Shown piece by piece: positions 19,952 through 29,775 of a stretch of DNA of 64,000 nt. The notes under the pieces are model-generated. The model searched no databases, was not told where the DNA came from, and saw only the letters and a program-made list of their open reading frames with translations. Source of the stretch: Arthrobacter alpinus (GTDB taxonomy: Bacteria > Actinomycetota > Actinomycetes > Actinomycetales > Micrococcaceae); contig NZ_CP013200.1 in the NCBI RefSeq assembly GCF_001445575.1, forward strand, positions 3,782,001 through 3,846,000, read 5' to 3'. The position numbers were made by a program, and so were the translations under genes. The stretch's first letter is position 1. Every line of letters starts with the position of its first letter.

Positions 19952-20610
19952 CCGCCACTCTTCGCGTCCTCATTGTCGAGGACGACTTTCATGTGGGCCG
20001 ACTGCACGCCGGGTTGGTGGACTCGGTCCCCGGATTCAGTGCTTTGGCCCCTGCGCCCACCGCCGCGCAGGGATTGAACGTCATTCATGCAGAGCGCCCG
20101 GACCTGGTGTTACTCGATGTGTACCTGCCTGATGCGTCGGGCCTGGATTTGTTGCGCACCATTGACGTGGACGCCATGATGCTCAGTGCCGCGTCCGATC
20201 CTGAAACGATGCGTACGGCACTTCGCCGCGGCGCACTGGCCTACCTCATCAAGCCGTTTTCCGCTCAGTTGCTCGAGTCCCGGCTTCGCGGCTATGCCCG
20301 GTACCGCAGGCTGCTGTCCGAACCCGGCAATCTGAGCCAGGACAGGTTTGAGACGGCATGGCAGGCCCTCCATCCTCACGCCCCGGCGGCCGGGCCCAAA
20401 GCGGCAACCGCCACGGAGACGGCGGTATTAGCTGCGCTGGCCACCGGCAGCGATCAGTCCACGGCGGACATTGCGGCCGCCGTCGGCATTTCTCGCACCA
20501 CCGCGCAGCGGTATCTGTCCGCCCTGGCCGACGACGGAGCTGTCGCCATCTCACTCCGTTACGGTGCCACCGGGCGGCCTGAGCACCGCTACAGCGTGTC
20601 GCCACTCTAG
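19948..20610 (+). CDS. CitB/DcuR-type response regulator
   Basis: A 220-aa regulator, partner of the preceding kinase. The receiver domain has the acidic pair in VLIVEDDFHV, phospho-acceptor Asp57 in LVLLDVYLPD, a conserved serine in MMLSAASD, and Lys in AYLIKPFSAQ. The C-terminal domain (~140-220) contains STADIAAAVGISRTTAQRYL, a winged helix-turn-helix typical of CitB-family regulators. The ATG overlaps the kinase stop (ATGA). It probably activates the citrate transporter through the palindromes at 17887-17935. Confidence 0.92.
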   Translation: MTATLRVLIVEDDFHVGRLHAGLVDSVPGFSALAPAPTAAQGLNVIHAERPDLVLLDVYLPDASGLDLLRTIDVDAMMLSAASDPETMRTALRRGALAYLIKPFSAQLLESRLRGYARYRRLLSEPGNLSQDRFETAWQALHPHAPAAGPKAATATETAVLAALATGSDQSTADIAAAVGISRTTAQRYLSALADDGAVAISLRYGATGRPEHRYSVSPL

Positions 20611-20641
20611 TATTCTGGCGCCGCCCCAGTATTCGGGTGCC

Positions 20642-21151
20642 TCACGCAGGCAGCAGCAGCATGGTGAGCCACGCGCCAGCGGCCATCGCGGGGCCAAAGG
20701 GTATAGCGGATTGGGCGCTCCCACGGCGGCTGACAATGAGGACCACTCCCCACAATCCCCCTGCCACAAAGCCGGCTGCCACACCGAGCACCACATGCTG
20801 CCAACTCAGAAATCCTAGGAACAGGCCCAAAACGCCCGCCCATTTCACGTCGCCGAACCCCATTCCGGCCGGATACACCGCCCAGAGCAGCCAATACAAA
20901 GCACCTATGGCGAGTGCGCCACCCCCGGCTCGGAGGGCATGCCCGGGCATCGCGCTCCCCAGCGCAGCCGCTAATAGCAGCGCCCCTGAAATGGGGTAGG
21001 CCGGCAACACGTAACGATTCGGGAGGGTGTGGGTGCGGATATCGATGATGCTCAGCACCACACTCAGCCACAGCAAGTACACGCTAGCGGCGAGGGCACA
21101 AACGAGCGCCAGCGCATTACTCTCCCCCAAATCCAGCAGCCGAGTGACCAT
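20642..21151 (-). CDS. A24 family prepilin peptidase-like protein
   Basis: A 169-aa membrane aspartate protease of the TadV/CpaA type, which cleaves leader peptides of type IV pilin-like proteins. Both catalytic aspartates are visible, in DIRTHTLPN and in the GMGFGDVKWAG motif. It has about six hydrophobic segments and lacks the N-terminal methylase domain of PilD, as in short actinobacterial versions. No pilin, tad or secretion genes adjoin it, so its substrate must lie elsewhere. It converges on the response regulator gene with a 31-base gap. Confidence 0.85.
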   Translation of the reverse strand: MVTRLLDLGESNALALVCALAASVYLLWLSVVLSIIDIRTHTLPNRYVLPAYPISGALLLAAALGSAMPGHALRAGGGALAIGALYWLLWAVYPAGMGFGDVKWAGVLGLFLGFLSWQHVVLGVAAGFVAGGLWGVVLIVSRRGSAQSAIPFGPAMAAGAWLTMLLLPA

Positions 21152-21219
21152 AGCGTGATGCTACGCCATCGCCTCCCCGTTAGGGCCGGAATTTCACAGC
21201 CCGGGGCTAAGCTGAGGTT

Positions 21220-22077
21220 ATGAGCGCCTCCCCCTTCACTGCAGATACTTTCAGGCACCTCGCCCGCTCCTCGCCGTGGCGTTGGCAGAGCCTTCGCTTT
21301 GAGCTGCACCGTAAGTTTCCCACCGCGTCCGACGGCGGCTCCGGGAACTCGTGGGTTCCGGCAGCTGGCGCCGTGGCTGGATCCGCCAACGTGGTGGGGC
21401 CGGGCAAGAGGGCGCGAGCCGGGGGTGAATCAGCGGATCCCACACTGTCGATGAATTGCTGGGTCCGCCGGCCAGGTGCCCTGCGGGTGGAAACCCTGGA
21501 AGGGAAGCTCTTGGCCAGCACCACTAAAATCAACGAGTCCAGAGACGCCTTGTTCATCAGCGGCAACCGGAAGCCGTGGCTATTGCCGCCGTCGCTGGTT
21601 AATCCGGTGAAGGACTCTGACGGATTCGTAGTCCGCCGTCCCGAGGCCCTGTACGGCGAACCTGCCTATGGTTCCGGCCGGACCGCCGCCGCTTTGGACC
21701 CCGTGGAGCTCGCGGGTGAGCGGCCGGTGCCGTTGGAGGCACCGTTCGCCAACGTGGCTGAAATTGCTGACATTGCCATGCTCACCCATCACGGTCGGGC
21801 CGTGGTGGAGGCGGTGCTGACGCCCAACTCCAGCTACCGCCCCGTATTTGCCGATGCACCGTTGTTGTTTCCAGGCCGTACCGCCATACGCATCGACCTA
21901 GAAACCGGGGTTTGCGTGGCCTCCCAGTCCTTGGATGGGGAAACAGCCGGGGCTGGGCATTGGATGGTCCTGCTGGGCATTGACGAATACATGCTCGATG
22001 ACCTCTTCGAGGAGGTCAGCATGGGCCTGACGGACGTCCGGGCCCACATCCCGTGGGATCTGGGCCCCACGTCCTAA
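21220..22077 (+). CDS. conserved hypothetical protein
   Basis: A 285-aa soluble protein I cannot assign. The N-terminal part (RHLARSSPWRWQSLRFELHR) leads to CWVRRPGALRVETLEGKLLA, which looks like the beta-strand-rich opening of actinobacterial proteins of unknown function. The rest includes PWLLPPSLVNPVKDSDGFVV and a C-terminal HWMVLLGIDEYMLDDLFEEV. There is no signal peptide, membrane helix or recognised motif. ATG at 21220 has GAGG only two bases upstream, so a different start is possible. It diverges from the prepilin peptidase and converges on phoH. Confidence 0.75.
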   Translation: MSASPFTADTFRHLARSSPWRWQSLRFELHRKFPTASDGGSGNSWVPAAGAVAGSANVVGPGKRARAGGESADPTLSMNCWVRRPGALRVETLEGKLLASTTKINESRDALFISGNRKPWLLPPSLVNPVKDSDGFVVRRPEALYGEPAYGSGRTAAALDPVELAGERPVPLEAPFANVAEIADIAMLTHHGRAVVEAVLTPNSSYRPVFADAPLLFPGRTAIRIDLETGVCVASQSLDGETAGAGHWMVLLGIDEYMLDDLFEEVSMGLTDVRAHIPWDLGPTS

Positions 22078-22135
22078 TTCGAGATGACACTCACCGCCCA
22101 TGCTTCAACATAGGCGTTAAGTGTCACCTCGAATT
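22076..22135. repeat. 22-base inverted repeat between converging genes
   Basis: Arms 22076-22097 and 22114-22135 pair with about three mismatches around a 14-base loop; outer pairs are AATTCGAG.TGACACT. The inner part CACTTAACG is shared with the hairpins at 6344 and 6577, suggesting a related family. It overlaps the stop of the preceding gene and may be a bidirectional terminator. Confidence 0.75.
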
Positions 22136-22155
22136 GTTCGGCTGCTGCTAGCCGC

Positions 22156-23499
22156 TTAGATCTCGGCGCGTTCCAGCAGCTCCGTCACGAGGGCCGCAAT
22201 GGGTGAGCGTTCGGAGCGGGTCAGCGTCACGTGACCGAAGAGCGGGTTGCCCTTGAGTGTTTCAACGACAGCCACCACGCCGTCATGCCGGCCAACCCGG
22301 AGGTTGTCGCGCTGGGCAACATCGTGGGTGAGGACAATCTTGGAGCGCTGGCCAATGCGGCTCATGACTGTCAGCAGCACGTTCTTTTCCAGGGACTGCG
22401 CCTCATCGACAATGACGAAGGAATCGTGGAGAGAGCGTCCCCGGATATGGGTTAGCGGCAACACCTCCAAGAGCCCGCGTTCCATGATCTCCGCCATGAG
22501 CGTGTCTGACACCACGGAGCCGAGCGTGTCAAAAACCGCCTGCGCCCACGGGTTCATCTTCTCGCTCTCAGAGCCCGGCAAGTAACCGAGTTCCTGGCCG
22601 CCCACGGCATAGAGCGGGCGGAACACCACGACCTTGCGGTGCTCGTTGCGCTCCAGCACAGCCTCAAGCCCGGCGCACAATGCCAGGGCACTCTTGCCTG
22701 TTCCGGCCCGGCCGCCGAGGGACACAATCCCTACTTCCGGGTCCAGGAGCAGGTCAAGGGCCAGACGCTGTTCGGCGGAGCGGCCATGGAGACCAAAGAC
22801 GTCTCGATCCCCACGCACCAAGCGCACCTGCTGATCGGAGCCGACGCGCCCCAGCGCAGATCCGCGGTTGCTGGTGATGACCAGGGACGTGTTGATGGGC
22901 AGCACGGCCGCTTCGGGAATGGGCACCGGCTCGTGGTTGTACAGGGCCGCCATCTCCGACTCGGTGACATCCACCTCTTCAACGCCTGTCCAGCCCGAAT
23001 CCTGCACCAGCTCGTTGCGGTATTCCTCCGCAGAAAGCCCCAGTGCAGAGGCCTTGACCCTCATGGGCACATCCTTGGAGACCACTGTGACGCTGTGACC
23101 ATCATTGGCCAGGTTCTTGGCCACGGCCAGGATTCGCGAATCGTTGTCCATCCCACGCATGCCGGAGGGAAGTACCTCAAGGGAAACGTGATTGAGCTCC
23201 ACGCGGAGAGTCCCGCCGTCGTTCCCTATGGGAACGGGAGAAGCCAAGCCACCATGATCGGTGCGCAAATCATCCAGGAGCCGCAACGCCATTCGGGCAA
23301 AGTAGCCCAGCTCGGGGTCGTGACGCTTGCCCTCCAGCTCGGAGACCACCACGATCGGCACCACCACTTCGTGTTCGGCGAAGCGGGTGATGGCGCGCGG
23401 GTCCGACAACAAAACTGAGGTGTCAATGACGTAAGTGCGCAAATCTGTCGCGGTGTGTTCACGCTCTGCATGCTGCTCAAGGTTCATGGTTTCGACCAC
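22156..23499 (-). CDS. PhoH2: PIN domain-PhoH ATPase fusion
   Basis: A 447-aa protein with an N-terminal PIN nuclease domain ([18 protein letters not shown] near residue 22, later [10 protein letters not shown]) and a C-terminal PhoH ATPase with Walker [11 protein letters not shown] and Walker [11 protein letters not shown]. PhoH2 proteins of actinobacteria unwind and cleave RNA. I chose GTG at 23499 because GGAG stands six bases upstream; ATG at 23487 is the alternative. In mycobacteria phoH2 follows a small antitoxin gene (phoAT) overlapping it; none is apparent here. Confidence 0.92.
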   Translation of the reverse strand: MVETMNLEQHAEREHTATDLRTYVIDTSVLLSDPRAITRFAEHEVVVPIVVVSELEGKRHDPELGYFARMALRLLDDLRTDHGGLASPVPIGNDGGTLRVELNHVSLEVLPSGMRGMDNDSRILAVAKNLANDGHSVTVVSKDVPMRVKASALGLSAEEYRNELVQDSGWTGVEEVDVTESEMAALYNHEPVPIPEAAVLPINTSLVITSNRGSALGRVGSDQQVRLVRGDRDVFGLHGRSAEQRLALDLLLDPEVGIVSLGGRAGTGKSALALCAGLEAVLERNEHRKVVVFRPLYAVGGQELGYLPGSESEKMNPWAQAVFDTLGSVVSDTLMAEIMERGLLEVLPLTHIRGRSLHDSFVIVDEAQSLEKNVLLTVMSRIGQRSKIVLTHDVAQRDNLRVGRHDGVVAVVETLKGNPLFGHVTLTRSERSPIAALVTELLERAEI

Positions 23500-23691
23500 G
23501 TTACGCTCCAGCCCTCCGGACTCGCACACGTCCGGAATTCTCTCGGTACGTCGGGCGGAGTTGCCCTCCGTTATGCACAAAACTACGCTCCTTGCACCAC
23601 GTGCGCAGGAGCCACGCCACAACGGCGGGTGAACGTTGCGCAACGCTTGGGCGAACGGTCAGCGCAGGCCAACGGTACTGGCGGAACAGCG

Positions 23692-24366
23692 CTAGAGAAC
23701 CACCCGAGTGGCGGGCGGGCGCGGCGGATTGGTGTGTAGCCAGCCATTGAAAATCACTGCCAGCACCAGCACGGCAACCGCAATCCACAGCGCATTCATA
23801 CTGAGCGCGAAGTAGGAAAATCCGCCAACAATGGACCCTGTGGTCAGCGAAAGCCACAGCACCAGATACCGCAGCCACAGCCGCCTTCCCCCGCCCGTGA
23901 GCGCGCTGGCAATGTTCTGCCCCATCTTCACCAGGGTCCCGGTCATATACGTCAGGCCGATGCTGACCTCGCCGTCGCGCTCGAAAATAACGTTTTCCGC
24001 ACCCATCGCCAACGCCATGAAGGCCGGTGCAAGCCATCCTCCCAGTCCTACATCAAAGAGTACGACGGCGGATGCCAGTGCCGCTGTGACGTAAAGCATC
24101 ACCGCCATGCGCTTGCGGGTCGGGACCAGCCAGCGCAGGATCGAGGCGCTCACCACGCCCACCAAAAAGACGGCCACTAGCCCAAAGGCAAGGATGAACC
24201 CCGTCCAGTTCCCTTCCGCCAACGCTGTGCCACCACGGGTGGAGTTCCCGCTCATGAAGGAGACAAAGTATCCGCCCAGATGAATGAACCCCACGGCATC
24301 AACAAATCCGGCAGCACTGGAGAGGATGGCGGCAAGGAGTATCTCGGAACGACGGTGGCTTCGCAC
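23692..24366 (-). CDS. DUF1275 (YoaK family) membrane protein
   Basis: A 224-aa protein with about six membrane helices. AAGFVDAVGFIHLGGYFVSF and FMSGNSTRGG match the DUF1275 opening, and VSIGLTYMTGTLVKMGQNIA is the conserved central motif. Function is unknown. It is separated by 11 bases from the upstream prenyl synthase gene on the same strand, so the two may be co-transcribed. Confidence 0.9.
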   Translation of the reverse strand: MRSHRRSEILLAAILSSAAGFVDAVGFIHLGGYFVSFMSGNSTRGGTALAEGNWTGFILAFGLVAVFLVGVVSASILRWLVPTRKRMAVMLYVTAALASAVVLFDVGLGGWLAPAFMALAMGAENVIFERDGEVSIGLTYMTGTLVKMGQNIASALTGGGRRLWLRYLVLWLSLTTGSIVGGFSYFALSMNALWIAVAVLVLAVIFNGWLHTNPPRPPATRVVL

Positions 24367-24377
24367 GTCAGGGCAGC

Positions 24378-25160
24378 CTAACTGCCGAAGCGGCGGCTGC
24401 GACCTGCGTAGTCGCGTAGGGCACGCAGGAAATCAATCTTCCTAAATGCTGGCCACAGTGCTTCGCAGAAGTAGAACTCGCTGTACGCGCTCTGCCACAT
24501 GAGGAAGCCGGAGAGCCGCTGCTCCCCCGAGGTACGGATGACCAGGTCCGGATCGGGCTGTCCGCGGGTGTACAGGAATTTGGAGATGTCATCGACCGTG
24601 AGGCTGTCGGCAATCTCGGCTATGGTGCGCCCGGCCGAGTCGGCGTCGTGCATAAGTTCACGGACGGCGTCCACAATTTCGCGCCGGCCGCCATAGCCAA
24701 TGGCCATGTTGACGTGGATGCGTTCCTTCGCCGGGACTCGGGCGGTCAGCGAGGAGAGCCGGGCAGCCAGGTAATCGGGCAGAAGTTCGGGGGCACCCAT
24801 GGCGTGGACGCTGATGTCGGCATCGGCGTCGAGCAGGTCAAGGGTGTTGGCGATGATGCCCATGAGCTCGTCGAGCTCTTCCGGTGAGCGGCTCATATTG
24901 TCCGTGGAGAGCATGTACAGCGTGACCACTTTAATGCCGAGGTCCTGACACCAGCCCAGAAATTCCAGAATCTTATCAGCACCAGCCTGGTGGCCCTGGC
25001 TGGTGGGGGCGTTGAACTGTTTGGCCCAGCGGCGGTTGCCGTCCACCATGACGCCAATATGTCCGGGCACGCTGCTCAGGTCCATGGATCGGGCGAGGCG
25101 GCGTTCATAAAAGTTGTAGAGAACCTTGGGCATCCGCATGGACGCGGTGGGCAACCGCAT
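24378..25160 (-). CDS. cis (Z)-isoprenyl diphosphate synthase
   Basis: A 260-aa UppS-family enzyme that adds isoprene units in Z configuration to make polyprenyl diphosphates for wall lipid carriers. The substrate-binding motif HIGVMVDGNRRWA (Asp catalytic) lies at ~34-46, with DLVIRTSGEQRLSGFLMWQS and AYSEFYF near the C-terminus. The position beside a divergent hemolysin III gene parallels M. tuberculosis Rv1086, a short-chain Z-farnesyl synthase, so product length is uncertain and I give no symbol. ATG at 25160 is taken; ATG codons at 25139 and 25133 are alternatives. Confidence 0.93.
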   Translation of the reverse strand: MRLPTASMRMPKVLYNFYERRLARSMDLSSVPGHIGVMVDGNRRWAKQFNAPTSQGHQAGADKILEFLGWCQDLGIKVVTLYMLSTDNMSRSPEELDELMGIIANTLDLLDADADISVHAMGAPELLPDYLAARLSSLTARVPAKERIHVNMAIGYGGRREIVDAVRELMHDADSAGRTIAEIADSLTVDDISKFLYTRGQPDPDLVIRTSGEQRLSGFLMWQSAYSEFYFCEALWPAFRKIDFLRALRDYAGRSRRFGS

Positions 25161-25317
25161 TTAAAGTGCACCGGACCTTTGCGAATTATGGCCCTGCGGC
25201 CGAACGAATCTTGCTAGCTCTAGGTTACCCGCACGTTCGCGTGAAAGCCGCCAAGCTGAGGCCAAACGATTACTACTGGCTGGTAACTTCTGGGGTTCTC
25301 GGGGATAGGATGTGCTC

Positions 25318-25965
25318 ATGAGCTCCCTTTCGGCAATGGAACACAAACCGTCGTGGCGCGGCTGGCTGCACGCTGGAATGGCACCTCTGGTGTTGCTGGC
25401 AGGAGCCATTCTTGTGATGTTGGCCCCGAGTGCAGCCGCAAAAGTTACCTGCGCCATCTACATCTTTACCGGCGTCCTGATGTTTGGCACTAGTGCCGTT
25501 TATCACCGAGGCAACTGGTCCCCAACGGCCAAGGCCACTCTCAAACGCTTGGACCACAGCAACATCATGCTGGTTATTGCTGGTTCCTACACTCCACTTT
25601 CCTTCTTGATGCTGCCACGGCCCACCGCAACACTGTTGCTGTGGATGATTTGGATCGGCGCCGTGGCCGGAGTCTTGTTCAGAGTTTTGTGGGTCCGGGC
25701 CCCACGCTGGCTCTACGTCCCCATATACGTCCTACTGGGCATCACGGCATTGTTCTTCCTCCCGGAATTCTGGGCCGCCGGGACAGTGCCCACCATCCTG
25801 ATCGGCGTAGGCGGGGTCATGTACATTGCCGGTGCCGTCATTTACGGGATCAAAAAACCCAACTTCAGCCACCGCCATTTCGGCTTCCACGAGCTGTTCC
25901 ATGCCCTGACAGTGGCCGCGTTCGCCACCCACTTTGTGGCTGTGGTGCTGGTGGTCTTCGCCTGA
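25318..25965 (+). CDS. hemolysin III family (YqfA/CREST) membrane protein
   Basis: A 215-aa protein with seven membrane helices, in the CREST hydrolase-like superfamily with the adiponectin receptors. Conserved residues include the YHR motif (FGTSAVYHRG), LDHSNIMLVIAGSYTP, and the C-terminal FHELFHALTVAAFATHF with metal-ligand histidines. Hemolytic activity is not implied by the family name. ATG at 25318 has an AGGA site eight bases upstream. It diverges from the prenyl synthase and ends four bases before the converging DUF255 gene. Confidence 0.92.
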   Translation: MSSLSAMEHKPSWRGWLHAGMAPLVLLAGAILVMLAPSAAAKVTCAIYIFTGVLMFGTSAVYHRGNWSPTAKATLKRLDHSNIMLVIAGSYTPLSFLMLPRPTATLLLWMIWIGAVAGVLFRVLWVRAPRWLYVPIYVLLGITALFFLPEFWAAGTVPTILIGVGGVMYIAGAVIYGIKKPNFSHRHFGFHELFHALTVAAFATHFVAVVLVVFA

Positions 25966-25969
25966 GAGC

Positions 25970-28222
25970 TCACGTCAGCAGCGCGAGCAATTCACCAGGC
26001 GTTGACACGGGCAGCGCACAGCTGAAGTTGCGGCACACGAAGGCCAGCGGCGTATGCGCACCACCTCGCCCAACCAGCAGTGGCACCGGCGCTTCACCGT
26101 CTCCATCCCAGACCGCAATGACCATGCCGGGCACGGCCGACTCCCACGCCGTGCGCACCAACGCAGCACGGTCTGCACCAGCTGGCCCCACAACCGCCAG
26201 TTCCACAGGACCTGCCGCCAATGCCGCCGCCACAGACAGCAATCCCCCGGCCGATCGAGGCGCCCGCCGGGCCAATTCGGGCACGCCAGCCACCATGGAT
26301 TCGGCCAGTTCCCGATGGTGAGCCGAGCCCGTGTAGGCAGCCCAGGACGTGAAGGCTTGTGCAAGCAGGGCCACTCCGCTGGCTGTCGCGTTGTCGAACG
26401 GGTCCGCGAACCGCGAGCCCTGCAACCCGCCCGCTGACCCGGCCACCGACCCACCGGATGCTGGAGCACCGGACGCGGGCCCACCGGACTCGGGCCCACC
26501 GGACTCGGCGTGGTTGAGCACTATTCCGTCCGCGATAAAGTCACGTTCAGCAGCACCCACCAATTCACCGGCAAAATCAAACCAGCGCGTGTCCCCGGTC
26601 GCCGCATACAGTGTCAGATACCCGTTGGCGCAGGCGGCATAATCCTCCAACAATCCCTTGATGCCGCGTGCGTGGCCATCGTGGGAAACTCTGGACAACT
26701 GCCCGTCCCAGTGGACCTGCATCAGATACTCGCCAAGTTTGGCTGCGGCCCTTAGCCACGAGGGCTCCTCCAAAACCATGGCTGCCTCGGCCAACGCACC
26801 CATGAGCATGGCGTTCCACGACGCCACCACTTTGTCATCACGGGCGGGCATCACACGGTCCGCGCGGGCAGCCAGCAGAGCAGGCTTGAGCTGTTCAAAG
26901 ACGGCCTGTTCAGCCTCAGTGAGCGCCCGCCCGGCATGCAGCGGATGGGAACCCACCGGAGCAACACCCAGCATGACTGCTGCCTCCGCCGCCAACTCCG
27001 GGCCCAGAGCCGCCGTTGCCGCCGCAGCATCCAGTTCAGCGCGAGTCCACCGGTAGCTGGCACCCTCGTAATGGAGCCCATCAATGACGGTATCCGCGTC
27101 CAAGGAGGAGGCAAAGGCACCGCCGGGAAGGCGCATCTCCGCCATCAGCCAGGAAACCGTAGCCCGCACGGCGTCCCGGGCTTCCGCCACACCTAAGGGT
27201 GCAACACCGGGTGGCAAGCCGAGCGGCACGCCTCCCCTGATAGAGGGAGCGTCGCGGCCCGCATCCGGGGCCCCGCTGCCGGCAAGCCGAATCCAATGCA
27301 CCAGGGCCGGCAGGAGCCCTGCGTTGTCGTACAGCATTTTCTCGTAGTGCGGCTCGGACCAATCCGCACTGACGCTGTAGCGCGCAAATCCACCGCCCAA
27401 GCGGTCAAAAACGGCCGATCGCACCATGGCACCCAGCGTCCGCCCCGCCATTCCACAGGCCACGTGCGCACTCGGGGAAGCGGACGCCGCGTGGCGCATC
27501 AAGAATTCCAGTGCGGGAGTTGGCGGGAATTTCGGGGCCTGCCCGAAGCCACCGTGGACTCTGTCCTCGGCCTGCACCATGGCGCTCACGGCAAGTTCGG
27601 CAGCCGCCGCCCACTCGGAACTCCGCGCAGTTCCACGTTCGGACTCGCGTTCAGTGCCGCGTTCAGTGCCGCGTTCATTGCCAAGGTCGACGGCGGGACT
27701 CAACACTGTTGCCCGCACCTGCCACAGCGGTTGGGAAAGGCTAGCGGCTAGGTCGCTGGCAGTTTCTTCGACGAGGTCCCGGCGCTCTGTCCAGGCCTCC
27801 TGAACGGCGGTCAGGACCTGGCGGAAAGATGGCTGCCCAGAGCGCGGCTCCGGAGCAAAATACGTGCCGGCATAGAAGGCCTTGCCTGCCGGGGTCAAAA
27901 AGACGCTCATGGGCCAGCCGCCCTGACCGCTCAGGGCTTGAGTGGCTGCCATGTAGGCATCATCCACATCGGGACGTTCCTCACGGTCTACCTTGATCGA
28001 GACAAAGTGCTGCAACAGATAGGCGCCAATGGCAGGGTCTTGGAAGGACTCCCCCGCCATGACATGACACCAATGGCACGCGGCGTACCCCACGGAAAGA
28101 AAAATAGGGACATCGCGTGCCACGGCTTCGGCGAAGGCAGCGTCGTCAAAAGGCTGCCAATCCACCGGATTGTGCGCGTGCTGGCGAAGGTAAGCGCTTG
28201 GTTCCCCTGCCAGCCTGTTCAT
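25970..28222 (-). CDS. DUF255 thioredoxin-like / glycoside hydrolase-like protein (YyaL family)
   Basis: A 750-aa protein. The N-terminal thioredoxin-like domain holds SVGYAACHWCHVM with a CxxC pair, plus HNPVDWQPF and KVDREERPDVD, all hallmarks of the YyaL/SPATA20 family. The rest is an (alpha/alpha)6-barrel-like region with GGWPMSVFLTP, FDRLGGGFARYS and EKMLYDNAGL. Two low-complexity inserts stand out: ERGTERGTERESERGT near residue 190 and SGGPESGGPASGAPASGG near 590. Its role is unclear. Orthologue by position of M. tuberculosis Rv1084, in the conserved mca cluster. Confidence 0.93.
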   Translation of the reverse strand: MNRLAGEPSAYLRQHAHNPVDWQPFDDAAFAEAVARDVPIFLSVGYAACHWCHVMAGESFQDPAIGAYLLQHFVSIKVDREERPDVDDAYMAATQALSGQGGWPMSVFLTPAGKAFYAGTYFAPEPRSGQPSFRQVLTAVQEAWTERRDLVEETASDLAASLSQPLWQVRATVLSPAVDLGNERGTERGTERESERGTARSSEWAAAAELAVSAMVQAEDRVHGGFGQAPKFPPTPALEFLMRHAASASPSAHVACGMAGRTLGAMVRSAVFDRLGGGFARYSVSADWSEPHYEKMLYDNAGLLPALVHWIRLAGSGAPDAGRDAPSIRGGVPLGLPPGVAPLGVAEARDAVRATVSWLMAEMRLPGGAFASSLDADTVIDGLHYEGASYRWTRAELDAAAATAALGPELAAEAAVMLGVAPVGSHPLHAGRALTEAEQAVFEQLKPALLAARADRVMPARDDKVVASWNAMLMGALAEAAMVLEEPSWLRAAAKLGEYLMQVHWDGQLSRVSHDGHARGIKGLLEDYAACANGYLTLYAATGDTRWFDFAGELVGAAERDFIADGIVLNHAESGGPESGGPASGAPASGGSVAGSAGGLQGSRFADPFDNATASGVALLAQAFTSWAAYTGSAHHRELAESMVAGVPELARRAPRSAGGLLSVAAALAAGPVELAVVGPAGADRAALVRTAWESAVPGMVIAVWDGDGEAPVPLLVGRGGAHTPLAFVCRNFSCALPVSTPGELLALLT

Positions 28223-28231
28223 GCTTCGGCG

Positions 28232-28669
28232 CTACTTCTCGCCCTGCGTGGACGCAGCGCCAGCCGCGTCCAGCCCTTCTGTTGCGGCACCCGAGGCGGG
28301 GGTGTGCACTGGAAGCTGCGTGCCGGCGTCGTGCTTCACTGCCTCAGGCTCAGGGTTAATCTGAGCGGGCGTATCCCGGAAGCCGTTCTCATAGCTGGCG
28401 TTCAACATGTCAGCCTCGGACATGATCGGGATGCCCAGGTACTCGGTGGCGGTGCCGGCACGATCATCCTCAACTTGTGCACGGTACCGAACGCGGCGCA
28501 CGCGCTTGACCATGTCACGGATCAAGAAAAACATGATCAACACAATCCCGAAGGTCATGACAAAACCCAGCAGACCCGGAGTGATTTGGTCTTCGGTCAG
28601 GCCAGGGCGCAGGCCAGGATCCCCGGGAGTGGCAGGGTCAGTGGCAGCAAGCAAAATCAGTGTGAGCAC
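28232..28669 (-). CDS. small single-helix membrane protein of the mca cluster
   Basis: A 145-aa protein with an extracytoplasmic N-terminus, one membrane helix (LLGFVMTFGIVLIMFFLIRD, ~33-52), a basic stretch (KRVRRVRYRAQ), and an acidic, Ala-rich tail. The position between mca and the DUF255 gene matches M. tuberculosis Rv1083. Function unknown; GTG at 28669 is the start. Genes on both sides run in the same direction with gaps of 9 and 57 bases, so an operon is likely. Confidence 0.8.
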   Translation of the reverse strand: MLTLILLAATDPATPGDPGLRPGLTEDQITPGLLGFVMTFGIVLIMFFLIRDMVKRVRRVRYRAQVEDDRAGTATEYLGIPIMSEADMLNASYENGFRDTPAQINPEPEAVKHDAGTQLPVHTPASGAATEGLDAAGAASTQGEK

Positions 28670-28726
28670 AATTCATCTTTCGTTTCATCCCCGAGCGGCA
28701 AGGTGTCAGGGGGATTCGTCCACTAT

Positions 28727-29635
28727 CTATCGTAGGCCAGCAAACAGGTCGTTCTCTGGGAGTGTGGTGGGAACGCGTGATTCAATGAGCGAATAGTCCT
28801 CCCACGGCCACACTTTGCGCTGCATGGGTGCGCTCACGGCGAAGAAGAAACCATCCGGATCCACTTGGGTGGCGTGGGCGCGCAAGGCGTTGTCACGGGT
28901 TTCAAAGTAGTCGCCGCAGTCAATCTGGGTGGTGGTGGGGTGCTTGCTGACCGGCGGGGTGTGACCTTCGGTGTCGGTTTCGAGCCAGGCTGCAAGGCGC
29001 TCCGCGTACGGGGAGGCCAGACCGGCTTCTTCCAGGGCGAAGTGCAGGGCGCGGAAGCGCTGGGGATTGAATGCCAGATCGTAATACAGCTTGGCGGGCT
29101 CCCACGCCGGGCCCGTGCCCGGGTACTTTTGCGGATCCCCGGCAGTGTGGAAGGCTTCCACGGCAACCTTGTGAGCCATGATGTGGTCAGGGTGCGGGTA
29201 ACCGCCATTTTCATCGTAAGCAACAATGACATGCGGGCGGAAACGGCGCACGAGCCGTACCAAGGGTGCTGCGGCAATCTCCAATGGCTTCAGGGCAAAG
29301 CAGTTGGCCGGCAGTTCCGGCAAGGGATCGCCTTCAGGCAGGCCGGAGTCGGTGAAGCCTAGCCATTGGTGTTGGATGCCCAAGATTTTGGCGGCGTTTG
29401 CCATTTCGAGGCGTCGAGCACCGCCCATGTCGCGGGCCGAGTGGGGATCGCCCACCAAGGCGGGATTCTGGATATCTCCGCGTTCACCACCTGTGCACGT
29501 AGCCACCATGACCTCGACGCCGGAGGAGACATAGGAGGCCATCATGGCTGAACCCTTGCTGGCTTCATCGTCGGGATGGGCGTGAACCGCCAAAAGTCGC
29601 AGCGGTTCCACTTCTTGACTCACATTGCTGCTCAC
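28727..29635 (-). CDS. mca: mycothiol S-conjugate amidase
   Basis: Mca cleaves mycothiol S-conjugates into a mercapturic acid, which is exported, and GlcN-inositol: a detoxification route unique to actinobacteria. The 302-aa zinc enzyme shows the LmbE-fold motif AVHAHPDDEASKG (His and Asp zinc ligands plus catalytic Asp) and GGYPHPDHIMAH with the third ligand. Length and the DYSLIESRVPT tail favour Mca over the related deacetylase MshB. GTG at 29635 has AAGG eight bases upstream. The gene marks the organism as a mycothiol producer. Confidence 0.95.
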   Translation of the reverse strand: MSSNVSQEVEPLRLLAVHAHPDDEASKGSAMMASYVSSGVEVMVATCTGGERGDIQNPALVGDPHSARDMGGARRLEMANAAKILGIQHQWLGFTDSGLPEGDPLPELPANCFALKPLEIAAAPLVRLVRRFRPHVIVAYDENGGYPHPDHIMAHKVAVEAFHTAGDPQKYPGTGPAWEPAKLYYDLAFNPQRFRALHFALEEAGLASPYAERLAAWLETDTEGHTPPVSKHPTTTQIDCGDYFETRDNALRAHATQVDPDGFFFAVSAPMQRKVWPWEDYSLIESRVPTTLPENDLFAGLR

Positions 29636-29775
29636 GGATGCTACCTTCGATTCTTCGCTGACTTCGGGGACAAAAAACTTTGGCTGAAATGAACGCTAAA
29701 CTTGTTCTAGTCCAACGCCCCTTTTCCAGGGTGCGCCCGGCCGCGGCACTCGCGGAACAGACACAAGTGGATGCA

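Noticed and set aside
23500..23643. Antitoxin phoAT or N-terminal extension of PhoH2
   Set aside because: The in-frame stretch is Arg/Cys-rich without similarity to phoAT, and a good ribosome site exists at the GTG at 23499.
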